DNA of 64,000 nt from the NCBI RefSeq assembly GCF_016481285.1, contig NZ_JAENBP010000005.1:62001-126000 (forward strand), written 5' to 3'. The position numbers were made by a program, and so were the translations under genes. Source of the DNA: Streptococcus zalophi (GTDB taxonomy: Bacteria > Bacillota > Bacilli > Lactobacillales > Streptococcaceae). The stretch's first letter is position 1. Each line of letters begins with the position of its first letter. Of this stretch, positions 10,102 to 16,610 are shown piece by piece. Below the pieces are notes generated by a model. That model worked only from the letters and a program-made list of their open reading frames with translations, was not told the DNA's origin and did no database searches.

Positions 10102-10325
10102 TCAATACATGGTATTGCCATTCATACTTTCTTCAGGGATTTCTTGAATAGCATCCCAGTGTTCAATGATTTTTCCATGAGGATCAAAGCGGAAAAAATC
10201 CATGGTAACAAATTCGTGAGCTTCTTCTTTCGTGTAGTGCCACACTTGGTGTGTGTGAAGAGAAATAAGGTCGCCCTCTGCGATGGCGCGTACAAAGGAA
10301 ATGGTTTTGTTGGGATAATCCAGAA
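10102..10325 (-). pseudogene. C-terminal remnant of a SnoaL/NTF2-like protein
   Basis: Read on the minus strand, about 75 residues match the C-terminal half of nuclear-transport-factor-2-like (SnoaL) proteins: DYPNKTISFVRAIAEGDLIS, LHTHQVWHY, MDFFRFDPHGKIIEHWDAIQ and a final NGNTMY. The N-terminal third of the fold is missing, and there is no ribosome-binding site at the first Met, which lies in unrelated DNA beyond about 10325. The homology stops at the point where a second truncated frame on the plus strand begins. A deleted gene is far likelier than a functional short one. Confidence 0.7.
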
Positions 10326-10526
10326 CAATGGTTACCAGGAGGAGATAAAAAGGCATTATGGAACGCTGATGCACATTTGAAAGCTAGTTTAATTGGAGCA
10401 AGCGAAACTTTGCCAATTATTTCCGGTGATTTAGGAATTGGTAAAACAGGATATGTTTTCTTTGTAGATTTTGATACTACTAGAAAGAGAAAACGATATT
10501 ATCATGTTACTGTTATAGGGGAGTAA
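10320..10526 (+). pseudogene. C-terminal remnant of an unrecognised protein
   Basis: From CCA at 10320 to TAA at 10524-10526 the plus strand reads 68 sense codons, starting PEQWLPGGDKKALWNADAHL and ending YYHVTVIGE. The composition is protein-like, and no start codon with a ribosome-binding site exists in this frame. It abuts the 5' break of the NTF2 remnant, so a divergent gene pair seems to have lost both 5' ends in one deletion. I do not recognise the family. Confidence 0.5.
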
Positions 10527-10572
10527 GAGTGCTAACTACTGTGTAACTGATTTAAAAATTCTATCATTTTTT

Positions 10573-10616
10573 AAAACCATGACGGTCTTTGTTATTTAAG
10601 ACTGGTCATGGTTTTT
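10573..10616. terminator. Bidirectional terminator of the SOS cassette
   Basis: AAAACCATGAC plus GGTCTT pairs with AAGACT plus GGTCATGGTTTT. Runs of T follow on both strands. It overlaps the 3' end of the small minus-strand gene that closes the cassette. Confidence 0.85.
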
Positions 10617-10885
10617 TGATAGGTGTATTTTCTAATCAGTGTATTATCTGGTGGGGTCTCTATGCTAAAGAAGAAGTAGTGGTCAAGACCGTCTTTGGCA
10701 TTTTCTTTGTTGAGTTTAAAGTAGGATTTTTGGGCGTTTGCCATGCTTCGCATCAGATCGTCCGTGAGAAAGGTGAGTGGAATGTCTAGTGCAGAATACT
10801 TGTAGAAATCTTTTTCAAATTGTCTGTATTGCTCACTGAAATAATCCATTTGTAAAGCATTTTTTTCATAATCAAATAGACTCAT
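10592..10885 (-). CDS. Small DUF5960-like protein of the SOS cassette
   Basis: The 97-residue product MSLFDYEKNALQMDYFSEQY... is acidic, helical and without membrane segments. The ATG at 10885 is six bases from GGAGG; the ATG one codon upstream is too close. Similar short proteins follow umuC-like genes in streptococci and are annotated only as DUF5960. It overlaps the preceding YolD-like gene by 14 bp, so it belongs to the same DNA-damage operon. No function can be given. Confidence 0.65.
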   Translation of the reverse strand: MSLFDYEKNALQMDYFSEQYRQFEKDFYKYSALDIPLTFLTDDLMRSMANAQKSYFKLNKENAKDGLDHYFFFSIETPPDNTLIRKYTYQKTMTSLK

Positions 10886-11240
10886 CATCGTCCTCCTTAG
10901 CCTGTTTTATTGTTATGATGTCGTCTAAGTTTAGTCTGAGATAGGTTTTGTTGGTTTTAAGGATGAGGTGATTTTTATCGATGTTTGAGATACTACCATA
11001 ATAGTCATCTCTTTTTTTCTTGTTTTTGACACTAATGTTAATGCTTGTTTGGTTAGCATAGACGCGTCCAAGAAGACTTACTTTTTCTTTGAGTGGCATT
11101 TCTGAAAAGAAGATGTCGGAAGTGAAGGCGTCTGATAGGGCAGTAGTGTGTTCTGAAAGGAAAAAGCCCATCCATTTTGCCATTTTTCTATCCTGATATT
11201 CTCTTGCTGACTGAAAAGGCAGATAGGAGCGGTCAATCAT
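10872..11240 (-). CDS. YolD-like protein of the SOS cassette
   Basis: The 122-residue protein has the YolD-like N-terminus MIDRSYLPFQSAREYQDRKM followed by AKWMGFFLSEHTTALSD. Its C-terminal half is probably a beta barrel (VKNKKKRDDYYGSISNIDKNHLILKTNKTYLRLNLDDIITI). In Bacillus YolD-type proteins lie next to Y-family polymerases (UvrX/YqjW) and are proposed to act as UmuD-like partners. Here the start overlaps the umuC-like stop by 4 bp. The family call is good; a UmuD-like role is inference from neighbourhood. Confidence 0.7.
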   Translation of the reverse strand: MIDRSYLPFQSAREYQDRKMAKWMGFFLSEHTTALSDAFTSDIFFSEMPLKEKVSLLGRVYANQTSINISVKNKKKRDDYYGSISNIDKNHLILKTNKTYLRLNLDDIITIKQAKEDDDESI

Positions 11241-12652
11241 TTGAGTCCCTCCAATCCTCCAGCAGAATGCCCTCCTATCAATTTGCTGCGTGCGATATTA
11301 CGAGAATTCTCTAAGAGGACAGTGCCTTTTTGTAATGCTAAAAAGCCAAATTGGTCACGGATAGTGTCGATAGTGCTTTGTAGTTTTTCTTCTTTTTCAA
11401 GGCTTGCAACATCATCAAAGAGAGAGATTAAGGCATAACGCTCATCCACTAACCCAGCATACCTAACGCCAATTTGACGAACGGCACCGGAAGTATATTT
11501 TTGTCGAAAAATCCGAATAACTGTCCTTTGTAGCACTTGTGTGTTATTGGTTGGTTCGATCTTGGTATGAGTGTGAATCCCTTTTTTCATCTCTGTTTTT
11601 GAATAGGAGACATCGATGGCAACAGTGGTTGTTTTTTTATGAGCTCTTCTAAGGCGAATGGCGACTTGTTCTGCCATCTCACTCAGAACAAGTTCGATAT
11701 CTCGTTGTTTGGTGTAGTCTTTGGGGAGAATTTGCGAATTTCCAAGCCCCTTTGCTTTCACGCGATAAGGCGTGTGAACGTTACTTTCATCAACGCCATT
11801 GGCATGGAACCATAGCTGGACGCCGATAACACCAAATTCTTTTTTGAGTTGATCGGGGTTGGTATTGGCTAGTTCTCTAATCGATGTGATACCCAATTTT
11901 TCTAGCCGCTTAGCGATGCGATGACCAATGCCCCAGAAATCAGTGAGCTGAGGAATATTCCAGACCTTGCTTTCGACATCCTGATAGGACCAGTTGGCTC
12001 GCATGGTTTTGGTTTTCTTGGCTTCATTATCAAGTGCTAATTTGGCAAGAAGTGGATTGGCATTACTCATGCCGACAGTTGAGAAAATACCCGTTTTCTG
12101 CCAGATATCATGCTGGATTTTGGCAGATAACAAATCAAGTTTTTTCTTTTTTGAGAGTGTTTTATCAGGGATGAAATAATCAAGTGAAGAAGTAAGATCA
12201 ATCAATTCTTCATCAATCGAGTAGGGAAGGATATCCTGTGGACTAGCATACTGTTGAAAGATTTTCTGGATTTGACTATTAATCTTGATATAGCTATCCA
12301 TCCTAGGAGGAACGATGAGTGTTCGCTTTGCCCAATTTTCAACAAAAGCAATCTCTTTTGGTGTTGGCGTAAGTCCTTTTTGTTTTGCCCGATAATAATT
12401 GAAACGTCGGGTTTTAAGATGAAAGGGTAAATCGTAGGAGCGACCAACATTATGTTGGCCAAATATTTTTTTAAAGGTAGGTGACGCCGCTAAGATGAGC
12501 CCATCAGCATTGTCGGCACGACTCATCACACAAAGAGATGTTGTCAGTGGGTTTAGCCCACGCGCCACACACTCAACGGATGCGTAGAAGGATTTCATAT
12601 CGACAAAAGCAATATCAGATTGAGGCTCTCTCGTATAATCAATGTAACCCAT
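11237..12652 (-). CDS. umuC: UmuC/UvrX-like Y-family DNA polymerase
   Basis: The 471-residue protein has the Y-family catalytic core: IAFVDMKSFYASVE (D18), the second acidic pair YSIDEELIDL (D147, E148), and the thumb/HhH segment FWGIGHRIAKRLEKLGITSIRELA. It is an error-prone translesion polymerase of the ImpB/MucB/SamB group, distinct from the DinB encoded at 59987-61081 on the plus strand. It is the second gene of an HdiR-regulated SOS cassette; the 66 bp to hdiR contain no obvious terminator. A cassette of this layout has been described as mediating SOS mutagenesis in S. uberis. Confidence 0.93.
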   Translation of the reverse strand: MGYIDYTREPQSDIAFVDMKSFYASVECVARGLNPLTTSLCVMSRADNADGLILAASPTFKKIFGQHNVGRSYDLPFHLKTRRFNYYRAKQKGLTPTPKEIAFVENWAKRTLIVPPRMDSYIKINSQIQKIFQQYASPQDILPYSIDEELIDLTSSLDYFIPDKTLSKKKKLDLLSAKIQHDIWQKTGIFSTVGMSNANPLLAKLALDNEAKKTKTMRANWSYQDVESKVWNIPQLTDFWGIGHRIAKRLEKLGITSIRELANTNPDQLKKEFGVIGVQLWFHANGVDESNVHTPYRVKAKGLGNSQILPKDYTKQRDIELVLSEMAEQVAIRLRRAHKKTTTVAIDVSYSKTEMKKGIHTHTKIEPTNNTQVLQRTVIRIFRQKYTSGAVRQIGVRYAGLVDERYALISLFDDVASLEKEEKLQSTIDTIRDQFGFLALQKGTVLLENSRNIARSKLIGGHSAGGLEGLK

Positions 12653-12718
12653 AGTGCTTCTCCGTATTATTAAATTTGGGATGAGTAGTGAGAACGGTTG
12701 TTTTTGACTTCTTGTTTG

Positions 12719-13420
12719 TCACAATGCTTCTTTAATGACTGGCATAAAGTGACTGACAACCAGTCCCACAATTTTAGGCTCATCTTCGTAGGGAATAAAC
12801 TGGTCGGGGAACTCTTTATTAAGAGAAACCATACGAAAACCTTCTTTTTCACGATAGAGTTTTTTAATGTAGAGAGTATCATTCCAAGATAAGGCATAAA
12901 CGGCGCCATCATAGTCAAAACCGTTGGCCTTGATGAGGGCGACTTCACCATTTTGATAAATGGGTTCCATCGAGTTTCCTTTAATCCAAGTCGCGATATC
13001 ATAGCCATATTGTTCGACATCAGAATAGACAGTTTCTGTCTCGTATTCGTCAAAGAGTGATTCTCCCAAACCAGCTGAGAGTGCAACATCTGCTAGGACA
13101 GAGACAGCAAACAGTGGTCTGACTTTTTGTTTTTGTTGTTGCTGTATTTCTAATAAATCAGCCACATACTCCTCAGCATTTTGTTGATTTGATGGGGAGA
13201 GTCTGAGATAGTCTCTGACAATCTGATATTCTGATTCAAAATAGGTGGTCTCCACTTCCAAAATAAGGGCAAGTGTTGCCAAATGTTTTTGGTTGGGAAT
13301 GGTTTTACCACTCTCCCAGTGATGATAAGCTACCCGACTAATCTCTAATTCTTTTGCCATCCTCGCTTGAGAATACCCTTTTTCGACTCTTTTTTGTTTT
13401 AAACGTTCTTTTGAAAACAT
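12719..13420 (-). CDS. hdiR: HdiR-like LexA-type repressor (XRE HTH plus S24 peptidase)
   Basis: The 233-residue protein has an XRE helix-turn-helix (residues 5-60, GYSQARMAKELEISRVAYHH) and a C-terminal S24 self-cleaving domain. The catalytic serine lies in GNSMEP (S150) and the lysine in YIKKLY (K186 or K187). An Ala-Gly bond in SAGLGE (A116-G117) is the likely autocleavage site. In lactococci and S. uberis HdiR is cleaved after DNA damage and then releases the umuC cassette. A perfect inverted repeat just upstream of the start is the probable operator for autorepression. It fills the role of LexA for this cassette. Confidence 0.92.
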   Translation of the reverse strand: MFSKERLKQKRVEKGYSQARMAKELEISRVAYHHWESGKTIPNQKHLATLALILEVETTYFESEYQIVRDYLRLSPSNQQNAEEYVADLLEIQQQQKQKVRPLFAVSVLADVALSAGLGESLFDEYETETVYSDVEQYGYDIATWIKGNSMEPIYQNGEVALIKANGFDYDGAVYALSWNDTLYIKKLYREKEGFRMVSLNKEFPDQFIPYEDEPKIVGLVVSHFMPVIKEAL

Positions 13421-13430
13421 AAGACACCTC

Positions 13431-13452
13431 TTGTTAATTTATAACTTAACAA
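13431..13452 (-). promoter_or_regulatory. HdiR operator (perfect dyad)
   Basis: TTGTTAA (13431-13437) and TTAACAA (13446-13452) form a perfect 7-bp inverted repeat with an 8-bp spacer, starting 11 bp upstream of the hdiR start. Position and symmetry fit an autoregulatory repressor site. Confidence 0.7.
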
Positions 13453-13539
13453 AATTATATCACTTTTGAGAGAATTTGCAAGAGAGAGGAAACGTTTTTA
13501 ATATAAGGAATTGATTTTAAAATATCAAAATAAAAAAGA

Positions 13540-13576
13540 CACTAGTTTATTTCTCAAATGAGACAGTAAACTAGTG
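13540..13576 (-). terminator. Long bipartite hairpin, terminator-like on the minus strand
   Basis: CACTAGTTTA (13540-13549) pairs with TAAACTAGTG (13567-13576). Inside it TCTCA pairs with TGAGA around a 2-base loop. On the minus strand the stem is followed by TCTTTTTT. It would stop transcripts coming leftward from the tracrRNA side before they reach hdiR. Confidence 0.65.
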
Positions 13577-13661
13577 CTATGAATTTATTTATCAGATAAA
13601 AATTTTTTAAAACAAAATTTTGTATATTATTTCTATATTATCTAAAAATTGATATAATAAT

Positions 13662-13740
13662 AAAAAAAGCACCGAGACGGTGCCAGAATGTGTACGTTTA
13701 AAACTTATTTTAACGCGCTGTGTTGTTTCGAATAGTTCCA
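13662..13740 (-). ncRNA. Type II-A CRISPR tracrRNA, orphan
   Basis: The minus strand reads like a Streptococcus tracrRNA. First comes a 24-nt anti-repeat complementary to 13717-13740, where the plus strand reads GCTGTGTTGTTTCGAA then TAGTTCCA. That is one base off the S. thermophilus CRISPR3-type repeat, and the change keeps a G-U pair. Next comes the invariant GTTAAAATAAG, then a nexus GUUUUAAAC, then CGTACACA, and a terminal hairpin GCACCG-TCT-CGGTGC with seven T (13662-13668). Against the SpCas9 scaffold the nexus has the same length, and its G-C pair is replaced by U-A, i.e. pairing is kept. Stem-loop 1 is missing or reduced to about six bases. No cas9, cas1, cas2, csn2 or array is present in the window. 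Confidence 0.85.
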
Positions 13741-13763
13741 TTAAGAAAGAAAAGAGATTTAAA

Positions 13764-13940
13764 ATGAAATATAGCCGATTAGATATATTTTTTATCCTTT
13801 TATTACTCATAGAGATAGTTTCTGCAGTGATTATCTTGTCACAAGAGATAACTATGACTAGAGTAATTGTTTTTGTCTGTGCTTTTTTGGGGACTCTTTT
13901 AAATTGGAAAATGTTTTATAAAAATGATAAAGAAAATTAA
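13764..13940 (+). CDS. Hypothetical 58-residue membrane protein
   Basis: ATG at 13764 to TAA at 13938 encodes a hydrophobic peptide with two likely membrane helices (about 8-27 and 34-49) and a charged tail FYKNDKEN. The upstream GAGATTTAAA is a weak ribosome-binding site. A strong terminator at 13981-14008 closes the unit. Its 5' leader would be antisense to the tracrRNA, and it occupies the place where a cas operon would be expected. No family is recognised; it may be a fortuitous frame. Confidence 0.4.
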   Translation: MKYSRLDIFFILLLLIEIVSAVIILSQEITMTRVIVFVCAFLGTLLNWKMFYKNDKEN

Positions 13941-13950
13941 CTGTTAGAAA

Positions 13951-13967
13951 GTTTTAAAGCTATGTTC
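13951..13967 (+). repeat. Possible half CRISPR repeat
   Basis: GTTTTAAAGCTATGTTC resembles the first half of streptococcal type II-A repeats (GTTTTAGAGCTATGCTG), with 14 of the first 16 bases equal; the second half does not match. Orientation relative to the tracrRNA fits a II-A locus, but chance similarity in AT-rich DNA cannot be excluded. Confidence 0.3.
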
Positions 13968-13980
13968 TCTAGTAAATATT

Positions 13981-14008
13981 CCTCACACTTTTGTGTGAGG
14001 ATTTTTTG
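13981..14008 (+). terminator. Strong rho-independent terminator
   Basis: CCTCACAC-TTTT-GTGTGAGG followed by ATTTTTTG. It insulates the sensor kinase promoter from whatever is transcribed from the scar region. Confidence 0.9.
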
Positions 14009-14012
14009 TTTT

Positions 14013-14049
14013 TGACACCGTTTACATTTTTGTTTTTGCCTGTTATAAT
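14013..14049 (+). promoter_or_regulatory. Promoter of the two-component operon with overlapping cre box
   Basis: TTTACA (14021-14026) and TATAAT (14044-14049) are 17 bp apart. TGACACCGTTTACA (14013-14026) matches the CcpA cre consensus at 13 of 14 positions and covers the -35 box, which predicts repression by CcpA when preferred sugar is present. Confidence 0.65.
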
Positions 14050-14104
14050 GACAGTGTCGTTAAGGAATGAGGAGAAACACTTTTTTGTTTGCGAGGAAAT
14101 GGAT

Positions 14105-15787
14105 ATGGCCTTACCAGTAGAGAAAAAAGAAATTGTGCCTTTCAGAGATAAATTACGCGCTGAAATGGGACATAGTTTTAAGAAAATTGCCCTTGTTATT
14201 GGGCTCTCCTACCTCTTTATACTGACTTTTTTTATTTTACTCTTACAATATAGTCAGTTAATGCAGGGCAAAAGGATGGTTCAATCTTATTTTGAAGAGA
14301 TAGATGCTACGACTAGTCGTGTTTTTGAAGACTTGGAAGCAGGTAATCTGGACTCTTTTATTTCTGGTAATATCAGTGAGCGTGAGATGTTTCGTCAGAT
14401 TTATGAAGAAACCAATCAGCTACCTTTTCGTTCAACACTTGCTATCTATAGCGCTGATAAGGAGCTCTTGTTGACCACTCGTCTCCCCAATCGTGATGGT
14501 CTAAAAGATGATGCCTATGTCAAAATTGCTCTCAACAATCTTGGAAGAGAGAGTTTGTTTAAAATCATGAAAGATCATCAATCAAACAACTATCTCATCA
14601 AGCTAAAAGCCATCTATCAAGAAAACGAGATTGAAGGCTATCTGGTTCTTTATATTGATAGTAATGATTTTAAATCTTCTGTTGAATCAGAAGCTATCCA
14701 GTATGTTATCACCGATTATTTTGATAATCTCTTTGCCTCTAACAGCTCTAGGTATGATGCTGAGTCTCTTGAAAAGATAGATGGGGCATCATTATCACGA
14801 CTTTTAAGTTTGAGACAAGGCAATCTCTATCTAGCGAATAAAACACTTTTAAATAAAGATCTTTATCTCTACACTTATATTTTGGTAGTACCACTCACCT
14901 ACCTTTTTGCCTTCACGGGTCTTTTTGCAACAGTTATCATTTTTATTCTTTTTGCGGCGTCTAATCGTTTGTCACGAAAAATAACTCTTCATAGTAGTGA
15001 TAGTATTGATATTTTAGTTTCTGATTTGGATCTCATGATGAAAGGCTTTAAAGAATCTGTTGCAGTGAGTACCGATGATGAGTTTGGTTATCTCGCTGAT
15101 AAAATTAATAAAATGGTCGAAACCATGCAACTTTTATTTGAACAAACCTTGCAGTCAGAACAAGAAAAAGCGCGTTGTGAACGCAAATTGCTGGAGGCAC
15201 AATTTAATCCGCATTTTCTCTATAACGCCTTAGAAGCGATTAAAATTTTGATGTATTTCGATGTGAAAAAAGCAGAACAGATGATTCTCTCACTCAATCG
15301 TGTGCTACGCTATAGTGTGACGTCGATATCTGATTATGGCTTTTTAGCAGATGATTTGGCGATTATTGAAGACTATCTTTTAGTTAATCAGGTGCGGTTT
15401 GAAGAATTAACCTACACTATCGACTATCCTAATCATCTAAGTGAGTTAACCATCCCCAGATTGTTTCTTCTTCCCTTGGTTGATAATGCTTTAAAACATG
15501 GTATGAAAGATCGTCATGCTCTAGATATCGGATTGACGGTTAAAGAGGAGAATGGAAAAATTCTTTTTACTGTGGCTGATAATGGGTCAGGTTTTTCCGA
15601 AGATTTTCTAGCCGTTTTTGCTGATTACATCCATACGGATGATACACATCATGGTCTGATTAATTCTTACAGGCGTTTGGTCATGCTTTATCCAAGCACC
15701 AAGATTATGATTGCTAAACAAGAAGATAAGAATCTGGTGACTCTATCTATAGAAAGGAGAGGCGATGTACCGATTAATCATCGTTGA
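14105..15787 (+). CDS. YesM/LytS-type sensor histidine kinase
   Basis: The ATG at 14105 has GAGGAA eight bases upstream and gives 560 residues. There are two membrane helices (about 26-48 and 258-285) around an extracytoplasmic sensor domain of about 205 residues, then a HAMP linker. A His_kinase domain follows with EAQFNPHFLYNALEAIKIL (phospho-acceptor H370), and an HATPase domain with VDNALKHG and ADNGSGFS. YesM kinases usually work with AraC-type regulators to control transporters for sugars or related compounds. The stop overlaps the response regulator start by 23 bp. The ligand is unknown; the adjacent ABC transporter is the likely target. Confidence 0.9.
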   Translation: MALPVEKKEIVPFRDKLRAEMGHSFKKIALVIGLSYLFILTFFILLLQYSQLMQGKRMVQSYFEEIDATTSRVFEDLEAGNLDSFISGNISEREMFRQIYEETNQLPFRSTLAIYSADKELLLTTRLPNRDGLKDDAYVKIALNNLGRESLFKIMKDHQSNNYLIKLKAIYQENEIEGYLVLYIDSNDFKSSVESEAIQYVITDYFDNLFASNSSRYDAESLEKIDGASLSRLLSLRQGNLYLANKTLLNKDLYLYTYILVVPLTYLFAFTGLFATVIIFILFAASNRLSRKITLHSSDSIDILVSDLDLMMKGFKESVAVSTDDEFGYLADKINKMVETMQLLFEQTLQSEQEKARCERKLLEAQFNPHFLYNALEAIKILMYFDVKKAEQMILSLNRVLRYSVTSISDYGFLADDLAIIEDYLLVNQVRFEELTYTIDYPNHLSELTIPRLFLLPLVDNALKHGMKDRHALDIGLTVKEENGKILFTVADNGSGFSEDFLAVFADYIHTDDTHHGLINSYRRLVMLYPSTKIMIAKQEDKNLVTLSIERRGDVPINHR

Positions 15788-16544
15788 AGATGAAACACTC
15801 ATTAGACAATGGCTAACACAGGCACTTGATTATCATCAACTAGGTTTAGAGGTGGTAGCGGTCGCAAAAGATGGCTTAGAAGGAGCCAGTCTCATTAAAA
15901 CATTAAAACCTCATGTGGTGTTGACCGATATTAAAATGCCTCATAAAACGGCTTTTGAAATGTTTGAAGTAACAAAAGAGGTGGCCTATGAAAAAGTGAT
16001 TTTGTCTTCCTATAGTGACTTTCAACATGCCAAGAAAGCGATGCAATATGGTGTTTATAATTTCATCGAAAAACCGATTGACCTAGAAGAATTAAGAGAT
16101 TGCCTCTGGCAAATTCAGTTGGACTTAAAAAAGAAAGACGATAGTAGTAGTGCCGAGGAGAAGGAGCCTATCTGGTCTGATTTCTCATCACTTAATCTGC
16201 CTCAGGTCATGTCTGAGGATTGGGCAAAAGAACTGGTTGAGTGGCTACATCTTAACTACGATAAACCAATCGCCACAGAAGATTTGGCCAAGCATTTTGG
16301 TTACAGTGAAAGTTATCTCTATAAAAAAATCAAGGAGGAGTTAGGAATTACCCTCACAGACTACCTCAATCGTTACCGGATTAAGCGAGCTATTCAGCTG
16401 ATGATGAGTTTGCCTGATGTCAAGGCTTATGAAGTATCTGAGGCTGTTGGTTTTTCCGATTATAACTATTTTGGTAAGGTTTTTCGTCGTTATACCGGTT
16501 TGAGTTTTACCGAATTTAAAGAGAATTTTACCCATAAAGGATAG
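15765..16544 (+). CDS. YesN-type response regulator with AraC HTH
   Basis: The 259-residue protein has a receiver domain (LIIVEDETLIRQWL; phospho-acceptor D55 in VVLTDIKMPH; K83-region KPID switch end) and a C-terminal double-HTH AraC domain (about 160-255, LAKHFGYSESYLYKKIKEEL ... VGFSDYNYFGKVFRRYTG). GGAGAGG lies just before the start. It overlaps the kinase gene and points at the transporter operon 66 bp downstream, which it probably activates. AraC half-sites in that gap cannot be read with confidence. Confidence 0.92.
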   Translation: MYRLIIVEDETLIRQWLTQALDYHQLGLEVVAVAKDGLEGASLIKTLKPHVVLTDIKMPHKTAFEMFEVTKEVAYEKVILSSYSDFQHAKKAMQYGVYNFIEKPIDLEELRDCLWQIQLDLKKKDDSSSAEEKEPIWSDFSSLNLPQVMSEDWAKELVEWLHLNYDKPIATEDLAKHFGYSESYLYKKIKEELGITLTDYLNRYRIKRAIQLMMSLPDVKAYEVSEAVGFSDYNYFGKVFRRYTGLSFTEFKENFTHKG

Positions 16545-16558
16545 AATTTTCCTATCAA

Positions 16559-16572
16559 TAAAGCGCTTTCTT
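16559..16572 (+). promoter_or_regulatory. cre-like box upstream of the transporter operon
   Basis: TAAAGCGCTTTCTT has the palindromic core AAAGCGCTTT of CcpA sites and lies about 40 bp before the lipoprotein start. This suggests catabolite control in addition to the two-component system. Confidence 0.5.
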
Positions 16573-16610
16573 TTATACAATGAGGGTGAATAAATGAAAG
16601 GAGCATTCTT

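Noticed and set aside
12670..13089. 139-codon minus-strand frame inside hdiR
   Set aside because: It is a different frame of the well-supported HdiR coding region.
13669..13684. The GCACCG-AGA-CGGTGC hairpin looked at first like an ordinary plus-strand terminator
   Set aside because: There is no T run on the plus strand; the T run and the anti-repeat are on the minus strand, so it belongs to the tracrRNA.
13607..13810. 67-codon minus-strand frame over the tracrRNA
   Set aside because: It overlaps the tracrRNA completely, has no ribosome-binding site and a low-complexity, unprotein-like sequence.
13500..14010. A CRISPR array
   Set aside because: No two copies of a 30-40 base repeat with regular spacing exist here or elsewhere in the window; only one half-repeat-like stretch was seen.
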